Below are positions 1 to 11,759 of a stretch of 64,000 nucleotides of DNA, one piece after another. The notes beneath the pieces were generated by a model, which saw only the letters and a list, made by a program, of their open reading frames with translations, made no database searches and was not told the origin of the DNA. The stretch's first letter is position 1. Every line of letters begins with the position of its first letter. The DNA is from Melastoma dodecandrum (lineage: Eukaryota > Streptophyta > Magnoliopsida > Myrtales > Melastomataceae): positions 836,001 to 900,000 of the forward strand of contig JARUPY010000365.1 of NCBI GenBank assembly GCA_029817715.1, in the 5' to 3' direction. Both the position numbers and the translations under genes were made by a program.

Positions 1-221
1 CCGTTCCCCGCCATTCCCCATCCCTCCAGCATCCGTCCGCTAGCTGCCAGCACTCCTATTCGTTTTGTTCGTATGGTATCACTGCTGCCGCCAGCCTCCT
101 CCGCCTCTCATCCTTTGTCGTCCGATCGTGCTGTGCCATTGGACTCGGACCGGAAAACTCCGCTGCTAGCCTCAAATTCATCCTCATGCATCCCCTGCTG
201 CTATTCGGTGGCGTCAGGTGG

Positions 222-323
222 ATGATCGACGCCCAAACATTCGTTGTCGCCGTCAGTGTCATCGCAGCCATCGCTCTGTCCCTCTTCCTCGGCCTCAAAG
301 TACAAGTATCGAAATCGGTGTAG
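222..323 (+). CDS. Possible small membrane-anchor peptide or first exon
   Basis: A 33-codon reading frame opens with MIDAQTFVVAVSV and continues as a hydrophobic stretch that would make one membrane anchor (about residues 7-26). The stop is TAG at 321-323. The hydrophobic run ends in LGLK, and a GT follows that AAA codon (about 300), so this may be the first exon of a longer gene. I found no convincing second exon in the following 450 bases before the transposon at 779. It vaguely resembles the start of a small plant DnaJ-type zinc-finger protein, but no cysteine motifs are present here, so that is inference only. It could also be chance coding. Confidence 0.25.
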   Translation: MIDAQTFVVAVSVIAAIALSLFLGLKVQVSKSV

Positions 324-778
324 ATGTAGAGTCAGTCTTCTTTGTTATGACAGCGTTTTCACTCATTGATTACACGGATTATGTTCTCGTCTCTTGCCCC
401 TGAGGAGAACCTGTTGCCTGTTAATTCAGCCTGTGTCAACACGGATTCACCGCTGCAGCCTGCCTGTTGATCAATTGTTGCTAGCTGGGACTACCTGGGA
501 TTTCCTTCGCTGATCATTTACCTCGGTCAGCTCTTGGCATTTTCTATTTCATGGCTTACGAGAGTGTTCTGCTTCTTGTAGGATTAATATTCTGAAAGAA
601 ATGCGGGGGATCTGGATATTCCAGACGACCGTGACTGCAGAGGCTAAGATTAAATTCAAAGTTTTTCGCTTTTCCCTCCTGCAAATGTTCACGGTCTCCG
701 CAAACTCTGCGTGCATGGTTAGCTTGGACACACGAGGAGCTGTTGCGATTGATTCAATGTGTCCCCCGTGTCTTTTTT
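324..778. other. Intergenic, nothing recognised
   Basis: Unique-looking sequence with no ORF I can assign and no RNA gene. The last ten bases (769-778, TGTCTTTTTT) are the left target-site duplication of the element that follows. Confidence 0.5.
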
Positions 779-1507
779 GAGTTTTGTACGGAAATACGGT
801 TAGTTTTAAAAAAAAATTGCGAAATACAGTCCCAGTTTTGTAAAATACGGTTTTACCGTCGACGGGGCGCGTTTTGAAAACGCGTCCTCCGATTTATAAA
901 GAGGACGCGTTTTCAAAACGCGTCCCCCGGCGTGCCAAAGGAAGGGGCGGGTTTTGAAAACCCGCACCTATGCGAGATGGGAAAATGGCATGAGGGCGCT
1001 GTCTCAAAACGCGCCCTCATGCCAGGGGCGGGTTTTCAAAACCCAAAACCCGCCCCTTAGACACTTAGAGAAAATTCTCCCAAGTATCGGAATGACGGGT
1101 GGGGAGGAGGGGGTTGAGGGGGGGCGGGTCTTCAAAACCCGCCCCTTGAGGGGACTCGCCCCCCCTCAACCCCCCTCAAAAGCCGCCCCTCCCGCCCCCC
1201 CCTTCAACCCTCCTTCAAGGGGCGGGTTTTCAAGACCCGCCCCCCTTTGAAAACCCGCCCCTGGCATGAGGGCGCGTTTTGAGACCGCGCCCTCATGCCA
1301 TTTTCCCATCTCGCATAGGGGCGGGTTTTGAAAACCCGCCCCTTCCTTTGGCACGCCGGGGGGCGCGTTTTGAAAACGCGTCCTCTTTATAAATCGGAGG
1401 ACGCGTTTTCAAAACGCGCCCCATCGACGGTAAAACCGTATTTTACGAAACTGGGACCGTATTTCACAAATTTTTTTTAAAACTAACCGTATTTCCGTAC
1501 AAAACTA
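779..1507. mobile_element. Foldback / Mutator-like non-autonomous element, family A
   Basis: Two arms of about 270 bp, roughly 95 percent alike by eye, face each other across a short GC-rich centre (about 1060-1240). The left end begins GAGTTTTGTACGGAAATACGG and the right end is its complement. The insertion is flanked by a direct repeat TGTCTTTTTT at 769-778 and 1508-1517. A 9-10 bp target duplication with long inverted termini is typical of Mutator-like elements. Each arm holds smaller palindromes such as GGGCGGGTTTTGAAAACCC and GACGCGTTTTCAAAACGCGTC, so the element is an inverted repeat built of inverted repeats. There is no transposase ORF; the ORFs that can be read across it are by-products of the repeats. 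Its terminal GAGTTTTGT is shared with the elements at 8839 and 42805. Confidence 0.88.
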
Positions 1508-2353
1508 TGTCTTTTTTATACAACTAATATTAACCAACACTGCTGAAACAAGCTTGACATTTTGGACAGTTGAAGATTGGAAGGGGGCAGGAGCTGACGT
1601 CATTGTTATGTTGTCTCCTCCTAGCTGCTGCTTCTTACTTACACTGGGACTTGGGAGGGAGAAGATTATTCCTAAATCATCAAATGTCTTGAGCCCAACC
1701 AAAAGACATTTCGTTAAAAATATTTAAAATTTCTGAACATGTTTTTAAGACATGCATGACCACTAAATATAATGGGATTCGAAGGCCCACTTACAGAATA
1801 ACCCCAAGTCATCTAACTATATCCCCCTTTCTCCTGCATCCATTTTTTTACTCCCTTCCTTGCCTTTAGATTTAGACTTAAATAGCATCAGCATCAACAT
1901 CAACAACCCCTAAATCAGCCAGATCTTTACCAAAACAAACCCTCACATTTTGAAACCCCCCTTTTTACATCCACATCCCCCCCGTGTTGTTGTCACCTTC
2001 CCAAAATCACGCATCCCAAAACTTGTCCCCTCTTTTGGACAGTCACCAGCCCTGTCATAAACACTCCCCACTAATGCTAAGGTTGTTCATCCCCTGTTCT
2101 CTTCCTCTATTGTTGTTGTTGTCCTGATTCGGTCAAATTTAGGTCAAGATTCCACCTTTTCCTTGTTTTTTTTCCTCGAACCCCATATTTTTCCCTTAGC
2201 CTAACCTTAAATTCTTGCTAATTTATAGCTCTGTAATCGTCGGTGTTGATCTGATTTCACTTGGGTACAGTGAAGTTGACGACTTTCGATTAGGGATGAC
2301 AACGGGTGGTTTTTGGTTTTATGGTGTCAGCTAGTGGTTGATGTTGCCCAGAT
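1508..2353 (+). other. Upstream region and probable 5' leader of the TOUSLED gene
   Basis: AT- and pyrimidine-rich sequence between the foldback element and the first TOUSLED codon. It has several CAACAA and TTGTTG runs and long C/T tracts (about 1830-2180) that look like promoter and leader. I see no coding potential and no clear TATA box. The element at 779-1507 ends 846 bp upstream of the start codon, so it lies within promoter distance. Confidence 0.4.
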
Positions 2354-5300
2354 ATGTCGGACGACTTGTTGCTGCACCTGTCGTCAAATTCGTCCAACCA
2401 GTCCGATCAGTCCCTCCCCACCAAGATGGCCAAGCTCGAGGCTCGGCTGGTTGGTAAGGCCGCCTCGTCTTCGTCAGCCCCTGCTATGCCGCTGCTACTG
2501 CAGCAGCAGGCGGCGCGGCCGTCGGCTCCTCCGGCGTTGGCTTCAAGGTTTACGGAGGAAATGGCTAAGGTGGCCACGGCAGAGTCGAGTTCTAGCGACT
2601 CCGATGACGATGTGAGCTTCCTTGCTTGGCATTGTTGAGAATTGCGCTTTGTTTTGTCAGTGTTTTGATGGAATTTAGTTTAACCAAGTAGAATTTGCGT
2701 GATTTTGGGGAATGTGAAAGGAACTGTCTGTTATCTCGGAAATTCTGACGAGGCTGATCAATGAGATTGCTAATGTTCCGTTGTGTTAACTGCCTCCAGA
2801 GGCACCCTGCTATAGTTTGATGCACTGGTGGGCTGACGGGACTTTTTGCCTATCACTAGGTTTTCCAGAAGTGATTTTGAGATATTCTGTAGAATGTTAT
2901 CGATGCTGTCTCTATTCTACGACTTTTTTCTGGCTATTTCGATTTCTGTTGTGCTATCGAGGTTCTTTAATAATCTTTCCACGGATTCTGCGGAAGTCGT
3001 TCTGCTGTTGTGTTTCTGTTAGTGGATAAATCTCATAGTCGGGCTGTTATCACGGGTGAATTATTTTTCCTTTGAGTCAATGGGCTTGGCCGACTATCTG
3101 TTTCTATAACGAGACACTATCTTGCATTGTGAGATCATCTTACTCTTTGGAGCTTGTTCAATATGATTTCTCATGGCAGATTGCAGGGGAGTATCTCATT
3201 CAAGCAAACACCCAGAAACGGCCGAGGGTTCAGGTTGACGGGGCATCTTCTATACTTGACCATGTCGAGGTAGGATCCCCTTTGAATCCACGACGATTTC
3301 CTAGTGCCCAGTGGTCTGGGAAATGGCAAACTGAATTTATGATTTCCTGTTGTTCTTCAGTTTCTGACCTAGTTAGCTACTCATTGTTAGACATTTCTAA
3401 GGTTATTCCAATGCTGCATATGACAAAGGCATAGCCAAATATACCTTTCATTATTGCAAGACGTGAGTCATAGTATCTTCTTGGAGATACATCTGGTTGC
3501 TGATTGGATTGTCTAAGTGGAATCAGGCAACTTCTGACGGACTTGCAAAGATGGTAGAAGCTATAGAGACAAGAGCTAATAATGAAGTGACTATGAAAAG
3601 GCAGGGTCGTGGTCGATCTCAATCAGGTTCTGCTCGAAGCCGGGGTTCTAAAATTAATGAGATGAAGTCACCGAATTCTATGTCAATTGTCTCACAACCA
3701 AATGGTCAGCTTGAGAGTTCGTCTTATAAGGTAACAAATAAGTACCCTTCTTTTTCAATCCGTGTGGAAGGCAAGGTTCTCTTTATTTGGGCCATGCCGA
3801 TGCAACCTCTCTTTTGGATGAGAGCATATATTTAAAAATAGCGATCTGGAACCTCCATTTTACATTTTTTTCCCAATGGGCTTGCCTTGTTAGTTGCATT
3901 GAAAACAGACGGTTGTGTTTGAGTTGAATAATTCATGGCCTGGTTGGTGCAGGATAATAGGCCAAAAGAGCAATTGCCGAATGAAAATCACTCTTTAGAG
4001 GTATGATGTTTTGACTAATTTTAAGCTGGATATGATGCATCTCTTTTTTCTATTATTGTTTCAAATTTCGTCACGTAAAAAATGTTATAAGTGGAAAATT
4101 GTTCAGGATGAGATATCTGCTTTGCGGTCAAAAGTTGGGGTATTGGAGGAGGATTTACATAAAGCGCGCCAAGAATCAACCGATTACCAGAATCTTTACC
4201 GTCAGTCAGAGAAGGTCTCAGAATGTGTTACCACTACAATATTTCTGTAGGAAGTTACTTCAACTTATTCTTGCTTATTCAAATGTTATGTACAGGAATT
4301 CAAGGAACTGAAAGACCATGAGCAACAAATGAAGCCTAAGGTTGTGGACTGTTCTTTTTATGCATCAATATTCTCTCCAGCGGAACAGCTAAAGCTCAGT
4401 ATCCCTTTAATGAAGGTTGTAAGAATAATAGTGATATCCTTTCTTGCAGATAAGTAAGATAATATCTGATCTGCTTATATCAGTTTCAAAGGCCGAAAGA
4501 CATGAAGCACGCATGAAAGTACGACAAGACTCGTTGAGACTTGGAAATGTGGGTGTGATGAGGTCAGTCTTTTTACTGTTTTAATCCTTTATTTTCTTTG
4601 GCCTTTCCACAATCATGAGAGGGCTGAAAAAAATTGAATTTTTGAGTACATTATGATAATCTCGGTGAAAGTTTGCTGGCAATGAAGATTCTGAAATTTT
4701 TGCAACAGCAGAATGATATAATATCTGTTAATTGGCATACACCATGAAATCTTGTTTTGGTAAAAGCGGACTACATGCCAGAGGTGCTGCTGTGGATATA
4801 TATACATGGTGATTTTTTATTGGTTTTATATTGGAAATACATTATCAATTTGAGGATACGATTATGAAATGGGAATATTGCTGCACCAGGCAATGTGAAT
4901 TTTAAAAATGTGTAGCCTAGCAGTGACACTCAGTATAAGATGGCTGAGTTAGCCATCAACAGGGTGAGGGGCTATTTCAGGAGAATGAATTACCTCCTCC
5001 CGACCTATCAACGAAGATGTCTTCAGCATAGACATTTTGGAAATTTTTGTGTTTGATGTTAATTCGCTTTAATTGATGCAGGGCCGGTACTGTTATATCT
5101 GAAACGTGGGAAGATGGACAAGCAATGAAAGATCTTAATTCTCAGCTGGTATATAGGAGTTTTCCCATATTTGCTGCCTTAATTTTTAAACATTGCACCC
5201 CTGATTCTCTAGCCATATCTGAAGTTTCAATGCTGTTATCTCTTTCATCTTATTTTTCCAGTCCTAGAAAAGGAATAAGAGCACCCTATATTTGTAAACT

Positions 5301-7460
5301 ATTGCCATTAATTTTGTGAATATGACTGAATAAATTGAAGAAACATCTTGATGGGATATACTTGAACAATTCTTTAGTGTAGAAGGTTCTATAGCTGCAT
5401 AGTTGCAGTAGCAATGTCCTCCATTGAGTAGTTTTTGGCATTTAAAACAAAGAAAGAGAAAAGGTTTCATTATTGGAAGATTTCTTCTTGTGCCATTTTC
5501 TGTTTTATAGAAACAACTACTGGAAAACAAAGAGGCCATCGAACGGCAACGGAAATCCTTCAAGAAAAGACAAAATGGTAATTTTCTGTAGCATTGTGCC
5601 CTTATTATTGCAGTTATGATGAGCAATGAGCTGATGTTACTTACTATATTAAAAGACAAGGGTGAGGGAGCTGATGGTGAAAATGGGTTGTTGGACGATG
5701 ATATACTTATCCAGGATGAGATATATAAATCACGTATAAGCAGCATCAAACGGGTAAAATTCTTGGTGCTTGGTTTATATTTATAGCTTCACTATATTGT
5801 TTTTTTGGTGGGTTTACATGCAAAAAAGGTTTAAATGCACGTCTTTAGTAATTGTTTTCCAAATTATTCCAGGAGGAGGAGAGTATTCTGCGTGAGAGGG
5901 ACAGATATGAGTTTGAGAAGGGAAGGCTTATTCGGGAGATGAAGCGAATAAGAGATGAGGATGGTTCTCGCTTTAACAATTTCCAGATTCTCAATCATCG
6001 TTATGCCCTCTTGAACCTTCTTGGCAAGGGTGGATTTAGTGAGGTTTACAAGGTAAAAGTTCCAAGGATTTTCTTTGTTTCTTTATCTCTTAAATTTGAA
6101 AATGTGATATACTATTTGTGGCTTATTGTGAAATATTACAGACTGTACCTTCCCTGAATCCTCCTGCAGGCATATGACTTGGTAGACCACCGTTACGTGG
6201 CTTGCAAGCTGCATGGTCTAAATGCTCAGTGGAGTGAAGAGAAGAAGCAGAGTTACATCCGTCATGCGATCCGGGAATACAATATTCATAAGAGTCTGGT
6301 GCATCACCATATAGTACGGCTTTGGGATATTTTCGAGATTGACCACAATACATTTTGCACGATATTAGAGTACTGTAGTGGTATGATTACCCTTTCACTT
6401 TCCTGTTAATAAGAGAGCTCATGACACTTGAAAGCGGTCTCTTTGCTAGTAGTATATTTCATGTAGTTCTCTATCCTTCCTTTTTAAATTTTCTTCTGTT
6501 CAAATCTGTAACTCAAATCTTCTACTTCAGGCAAAGATCTAGATGCTGTTCTGAAGGCAACCCCCCTACTGCCCGAGAAGGAAGCGAAGATCATCCTTGT
6601 TCAAATTTTCCAAGGACTTGTATACTTGAATAAAAGAGCGCAGAAGATTATCCATTATGACCTGAAGCCTGGAAATGTTCTTTTTGATGAATTCGGCATA
6701 GCAAAAGTGACTGATTTTGGCCTAAGTAAGATTGTAGAGGAAAATGTCGGATCGCAAGGCATGGAACTCACATCCCAGGGAGCCGGCACATATTGGTAAG
6801 TCAGGAAAAGATGAATTATGCATTAGCTTGTTCATATTGGTCCATATTTTAATTTAATGTTTTTCTCGGGCCCTTGTATCTTGGAATACTTCTCTGAGTA
6901 TCATACCTAGCTATCTTTCTGGCACTATTTCAGGTACTTGCCTCCTGAATGCTTTGACCTCAGCAAGATACCTCTCATCTCATCGAAGGTCCTGTACAAT
7001 TCTTAATTTGCCTTTCCATGTTCATTAAAAGACTCGAGCTGTGAAGGTATTTCATTTGCAAAACCATGGATTTTCCTAACGACTCTTATCCCTGGAGCAG
7101 GTTGACGTATGGTCTGCGGGCGTCTTGTTTTACCAGATGCTGTTTGGAAAACGCCCTTTCGGCCACGACCAAACGCAGGAAAGAATACTTCGCGAGGATA
7201 CAATTATCAAAGCACGTAAAGTGGAGTTCCCCACTAGACCAGCAGTCTCCAGTGAGGCGAAGGCAAGTTCCTTCATCCTTCATTGAGCATGTGCAATGGC
7301 TCTCAACCTTTCACTTAATGCTATGATTTAGATTATTTCGCGAACTTTTGCATGCTTTCTACAGGAACTAATTAGGCGGTGTCTGACATATGATCAAGCT
7401 GAGAGACCGGATGTTCTAACAATTGCTAAGGACCCTTATCTCACATACACGAAGAAATAA
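2354..7460 (+). CDS. TSL: TOUSLED-like serine/threonine protein kinase
   Basis: Nuclear serine/threonine kinase; the family phosphorylates histone chaperone ASF1 and histone H3 and acts in chromatin assembly and organ development. I can splice 16 in-phase coding exons: 2354-2611, 3180-3269, 3527-3730, 3953-4000, 4107-4214, 4296-4340, 4450-4562, 5082-5148, 5511-5577, 5656-5753, 5873-6052, 6170-6380, 6531-6795, 6934-6988, 7101-7262 and 7365-7460. They give 688 residues, the length I remember for Arabidopsis TSL. The N-terminal half is Ser-, Gln- and Lys-rich with coiled-coil stretches ([13 protein letters not shown] and following). The kinase domain starts near residue 410 with [11 protein letters not shown], then HYDLKPGN (about 538-545), DFGLSK (about 558) and a PPE activation-segment end. 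The protein ends DPYLTYTKK. The second-exon acceptor at 3179/3180 was chosen to keep phase. The intron before the last exon starts with GC, not GT. Confidence 0.95.
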
Positions 7461-8838
7461 TTCTTTTTTGGCGTGTTCAACAAAACCACATAAAAAGGAG
7501 GGCTGACAGAGTGTTCTTTTCTTTTTGGCTAAGTTTTTTTTTTCTTTTTTTTTTTTGGTGCAAGGGGTTAGAGGAGGTTGATGACGAAGGAAGCCTCCTT
7601 TTTAGCTGTGGTGAGAATAGAATATGCCTAATTGCAAGTCTTGTACATAGGTTTTTGTTAACTTTCTCCCTGAGATATATATATATATATATGCTCCGTT
7701 GCTGATTCATTCTGCTTTCGAATCGGCAATCCCGAGTCGTCTGTGTTTAGCTTGTTAAGATGAATTGCTTGCCCAAGAGAAGCATGCCCAATGAAAATAC
7801 AATATCCTCGAATTCTCACGTGATGTACATAGGCAGGATGTTCCTAAACAATGTCCTTGTACATGTAAGCAAGAGCAGGACAGACCGGGTCGTCCAATGA
7901 AAACCAGCTTTCTGCGAACTCTGATGAATTTCTCCTCCTCGAGCTCAGTTCATTGCAAGCCATTGATGAAATAGTCGTGACTTGGTTAGGTTTGAGACCC
8001 TAAATCTTACTTTCTAAACCCTAAATCCTTTTTCTCCTTTGTCGGCCAAAACGCCAAAGGATGCAATGCAAGCAGTTCAATACTCTTTTACGTCAAAAAA
8101 TTCTCTCGTGAATGAACGAGAACGAGATCCTTATTTGTGTACTATTCGCCTGCTGCAGTCGTAAAATACATACATTGCATTGTTCGTAGACCGTGCTGCG
8201 ATTCTCCACACCCGGGCACTTCCTCCTGCTTCTTGCAAAACTACACGGGTCGCAACTTTTAGCTCCCAGAGATTTTTCTCCTGAATGATGATCTAGTGAC
8301 CAAGATGGATTAGACAGAGTGACGTACTTGAACAGAACTATGATCCGTGGCAACTCCCATAGCGAGCGAAAGTCTCTACCCGCTTGCTAACTTGATGATT
8401 GTTGACCGCTCCGTTTTGAATCACACTAGGATCGTCAGGTTCAAGCTGTCAACAATGGTCTTGGCATAGGTCGGCTCCCCTGCGAGGGTTCCCCTTGTAG
8501 ATAACCTCTGCGGACAGGTCGATGGCCTTGTTAATCCCGTTCATGAGGTAAGAGGGCGGTATATACATATATACACGAACTTCCCATGCCACAGCTGGGC
8601 CATGCCTCAAACAAGCTGCCATTAGACTGCTCAAAGTAGCGACAAGGGCTCTCCGCACCTTCCACTAATATCAATCCGCACAGTCAAATCTTTAATATTT
8701 CAGCTAGCCACCAGATAAACTGCTCACAACAGCCGAATGCACCATCATTCCACAAAGGATGGATCCCAGCCAGTCCACGTCTTTAAGCACACCCTGGCCA
8801 GGTATAACAAGTTTGTGTACCCCTGGAGGAATTAGTAG
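7461..8838. other. 3' flank of TOUSLED and intergenic space
   Basis: Holds the probable 3' untranslated region of the kinase gene, a (TA)n run at about 7676-7692, and two AAACCCTAA-like boxes near 8000-8035. No protein or RNA gene is recognisable. Several short open frames on the minus strand (8093-8658) do not resemble anything I know. Bases 8830-8838 (AATTAGTAG) are the left target-site duplication of the next element. Confidence 0.45.
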
Positions 8839-9133
8839 GAGTTTTGTTCCTTAACGACGTCATTTGACAAAATATTTCGCCAAATGACGCCTTAAGTTTC
8901 AATATTTCTCTAATAACTCATTAAAATTGGCATTTGTAAGGCCGACTTCCGTCCTCAAGGAAGTCGGCCTTTTCTCTACACTTAGTAAAAAAAAAAAAAA
9001 TTTAATGGTCATTCACACGAGAAAAGTCGGCCTTTGTAAGGCCGACTTAGGTGGGTTAGTTCGCGAATTATTTTCCTTAATGCGTCATTTGACGAAATAT
9101 TTCGCCAAATGACGTCGTTAAGGAACAAAACTC
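8839..9133. mobile_element. Foldback / Mutator-like MITE, family B, copy 1
   Basis: A 295-bp element with perfect terminal inverted repeats starting GAGTTTTGTTCCTTAACGAC. Each terminus contains the palindrome core GACAAAATATTTCG / CGAAATATTTCGCC. The direct repeat AATTAGTAG flanks it at 8830-8838 and 9135-9143, the 9-bp target duplication expected of Mutator-like transposition. Inside are repeated palindromic modules around AAGTCGGCCTTTGTAAGGCC (for example 9024-9048). There is no coding capacity. The larger copy at 42805-43280 has the same termini and modules. Confidence 0.87.
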
Positions 9134-9409
9134 AAATTAGTAGTATCGGACGGGCCAGGCTCAATGAAAGGACCATCATTAAACTGGATCTGGGCCTTAT
9201 GACCAATAAGGAAGGCCCAAATGTGTCTTCTATATACTCTCAGAAAGCCCACATTGCAATTTCTTTTTCCTAACATTCGTATACGTCAAGAGTCCATTGA
9301 TGAGAAGGAGCTAGGGAAAGCTTGAACCCAATTCCTACAGTGATGATAACATGAAAAACAAATGTTGTATTCCTATCAATTTGAATGAATGGGAACCCAT
9401 AAGGATCCT

Positions 9410-11641
9410 TCAAGAATCGGCGGGTGCATCAGCGGGTGCATCAGCTTCGTTTACGGTCCTCGTCGTTAGGCTGAATCCGAATGGGAATAGCGGGTCGTAG
9501 TGAATATCCCCGACGTTCATTGGTAGCTGGTCTACTGTCCTGAACCATGTCCGGGCGAGCCTGCCAGTGAAGCTGTAGTCCCCGAACAGGAGGTCGGCCA
9601 CGCCCTGGCCTTCGCTCCCTGGAAGCCAGGCTGCCACAAGAGCATCTATCTTCGAGAGGTAAGGCTCGATCACGACCGGACGACCAGAGATCACCACGAC
9701 AACGCATCCGACAGCTCCACAGATGTTTTCAATCGTGGCTGGCCCTGTTTCTGTGATGGTCAAGTTGAGGCTGTCGCCGGCTGTCTCAGCATACGGAGTC
9801 TCGCCCACGACGACAATGGCGTAGTCGAAGTTGTTCGAGCTGACAAAGCCGTGGTCTGGATTTTCGTTGTACACTACTTGAGTGGATGGGTGGACCGTGC
9901 TCTTGATCGCGCTCAGGAGTGTTGTGCCTGAAGTGAGATCGTTGCCTGTGAGTCCTTGCCATTCAATGGTCCACCCTCCGCACTGATAGCCCAAGTTATC
10001 GGCATGACTTCCGGCGACAAGGATCTTCCTTGCCCTCCTTGGGAGTGGAATCAACGGCTTCTCCATCGATTTCCCGTTCTTCAGGAGCACCAGAGATTTC
10101 CTCACAGCTTCCCTGGCCAATTCCCTGTGTTCTCTGCATCCGACCTTGTCTGCGAGACTGTTGTCGGCCAGAGGGCTTTCAAAGAGGCCGGCCTCAAACT
10201 TGACGCGCAGTATCCTCCTGACCGCATCGTTGATCCTGCTCATACGGACAGTTTTGTTTTGGACTTGAGCAGTGAGATCGGTAATGAACTCTTGGTAGTT
10301 GAACGGCACCATCACCATGTCGATACCGGCGCTGACTCCGGCATGAACAGAGTACTGGTAGTTCAAATGAGGAGGTGACGTGATCCTATCGATGCCTTCC
10401 CAATCTGATATCACGAATCCCTGTGACACCACGGATGATATTCAAAATAATCTCAGAGGAGAGAACAGAACAACAGGGCAGCTCGCCTAATCCTCCATCA
10501 AGACTCAAATTCATTACCGACCTTGAACCCGAGCTTCTTCTTGAGGAACCCCGTGACGAGTCCCCGATTAGCATGCATCTTCTCCCCGTTCCAGCTCGAG
10601 TAGGAAACCATGACGGTCGCGACCCCCTTCTGGATCGCGTCCAGGTATGCAGGCATGTGGATAGTCAACAACCCGCGCTCGTCGATCACTGTGTTGTTCT
10701 CATTGATCCCCTTGGTCGTCCCTCCATCGCCCACAAAGTGCTTCGCACAGGCCGCCACCTTCCCCCTAAAAGCATTTCGGATCAACAATCCCCGTCAACA
10801 ACAACAGCAGCAGCAACAATTCGTCCAACAAACAGCTAAACTATGGAAACTCGAGTCGCTTACTTTCCGCCAACGAAAGGGACGCCCTTTGGGGAATTAG
10901 AAGGGATGTCACCTTGCAAGCCGGGGATGATCTCCGTCATCATCTGAACAATCCGGTGGTCCTCGCTGTAGCTCTCATAGCATCTCCCCCATCTTGGATC
11001 CCTGCAAACCGCAATGCAAGGCGCGAAAACATACGGTATGCCAGTCGCCCGAACCTCGAGCGCTGTCGCTTCTCCGATCTTCTTCAGCAACACGGGGTCC
11101 CTAACAATACATCAAAACAAACCCATTGCCGTCACCGTACAGTTCCTCTCCGGCTTAACTGACATCACTTCCACAAAAAAAGGCGGGAACATTTCGCTGT
11201 GTCGACTCACCTGGTGACGCCGAGACCCACGTTGTGGGGAAAGATGGTGGCATTATACACGTTGTTGTGGCCGTGAACGGCATCGATCCCGTAAATCATG
11301 GGGATGCCGAGCCGGGTCGAGAGGGAACCCTTCTGAATGTCGTTAACCATGTCGACCCAGGCCTGGGGGGAGGCCCTCGGGGCGGGGACGCTGCCGCCGC
11401 CGCTAAGCACGCTGCCGATGGAGAATTCCCTCATGACGTCGGGGGTGGCGACCTTGCGCTCGATCTGGGTCATCTGGCCGATCTTCTCGGCAAGCGTCAT
11501 GCGGGCCAACAGGTCGTCGATCCGGTCCTCAACGGTCTGGCTCGGGTCCTTGTACTTGACGTAGTCGGACTCCAGAACCGCGGAGGAGCAGCAGCAGCAC
11601 AGGACGAGGAATGCCGCGAGAGGCAGGAGGGGTTTCGCCAT
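9410..11641 (-). CDS. Secreted beta-glucosidase, glycoside hydrolase family 3
   Basis: Four exons (minus strand, in order 11641-11211, 11100-10864, 10765-10522, 10420-9410) give about 640 residues. Residues 1-22 or so form a signal peptide rich in Leu, Ala and Cys, so the enzyme should reach the cell wall or vacuole. GH3 marks include [24 protein letters not shown], the KHFVGDGGT substrate loop, and VISDWEGID, whose Asp (about residue 310) is the catalytic nucleophile. [15 protein letters not shown] comes from the second GH3 domain. Plant relatives act as beta-D-glucan glucohydrolases or beta-glucosidases on wall glucans. The C-terminus carries a short repeat, [11 protein letters not shown], from a 12-base tandem duplication (about 9413-9438). 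It lies downstream of, and in the same orientation as, aldehyde oxidase, with no sign of co-transcription. Confidence 0.93.
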
Positions 11642-11742
11642 TAGGACGTGCTGGTAAGGGTAAGGGGGGTAGGGTGTCGGGGGGAACGAACTTCTTCTTC
11701 TCCTGGGAGTTTGAAGGGTTGAGTGCTAACACTAACTCACTC

Positions 11743-11759
11743 TTATATATATATATATA
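11743..11759 (-). promoter_or_regulatory. Probable TATA box of the GH3 gene
   Basis: A run of alternating T and A lies about 100 bases upstream of the GH3 start codon at 11641, a usual distance for a plant TATA element with a short leader. It could equally be a simple microsatellite. Confidence 0.4.

Noticed and set aside
954..1354. Overlapping open frames rich in Pro, Gly and Arg on both strands
   Set aside because: They are translations of the GC-rich palindromic arms of the foldback element, with mirror-image products on the two strands.
8449..8658. Minus-strand frame reading MAACLRHGPAVAWEV
   Set aside because: Some stretches look protein-like but no family could be named and neighbouring frames contain stops; too weak to list as a gene.
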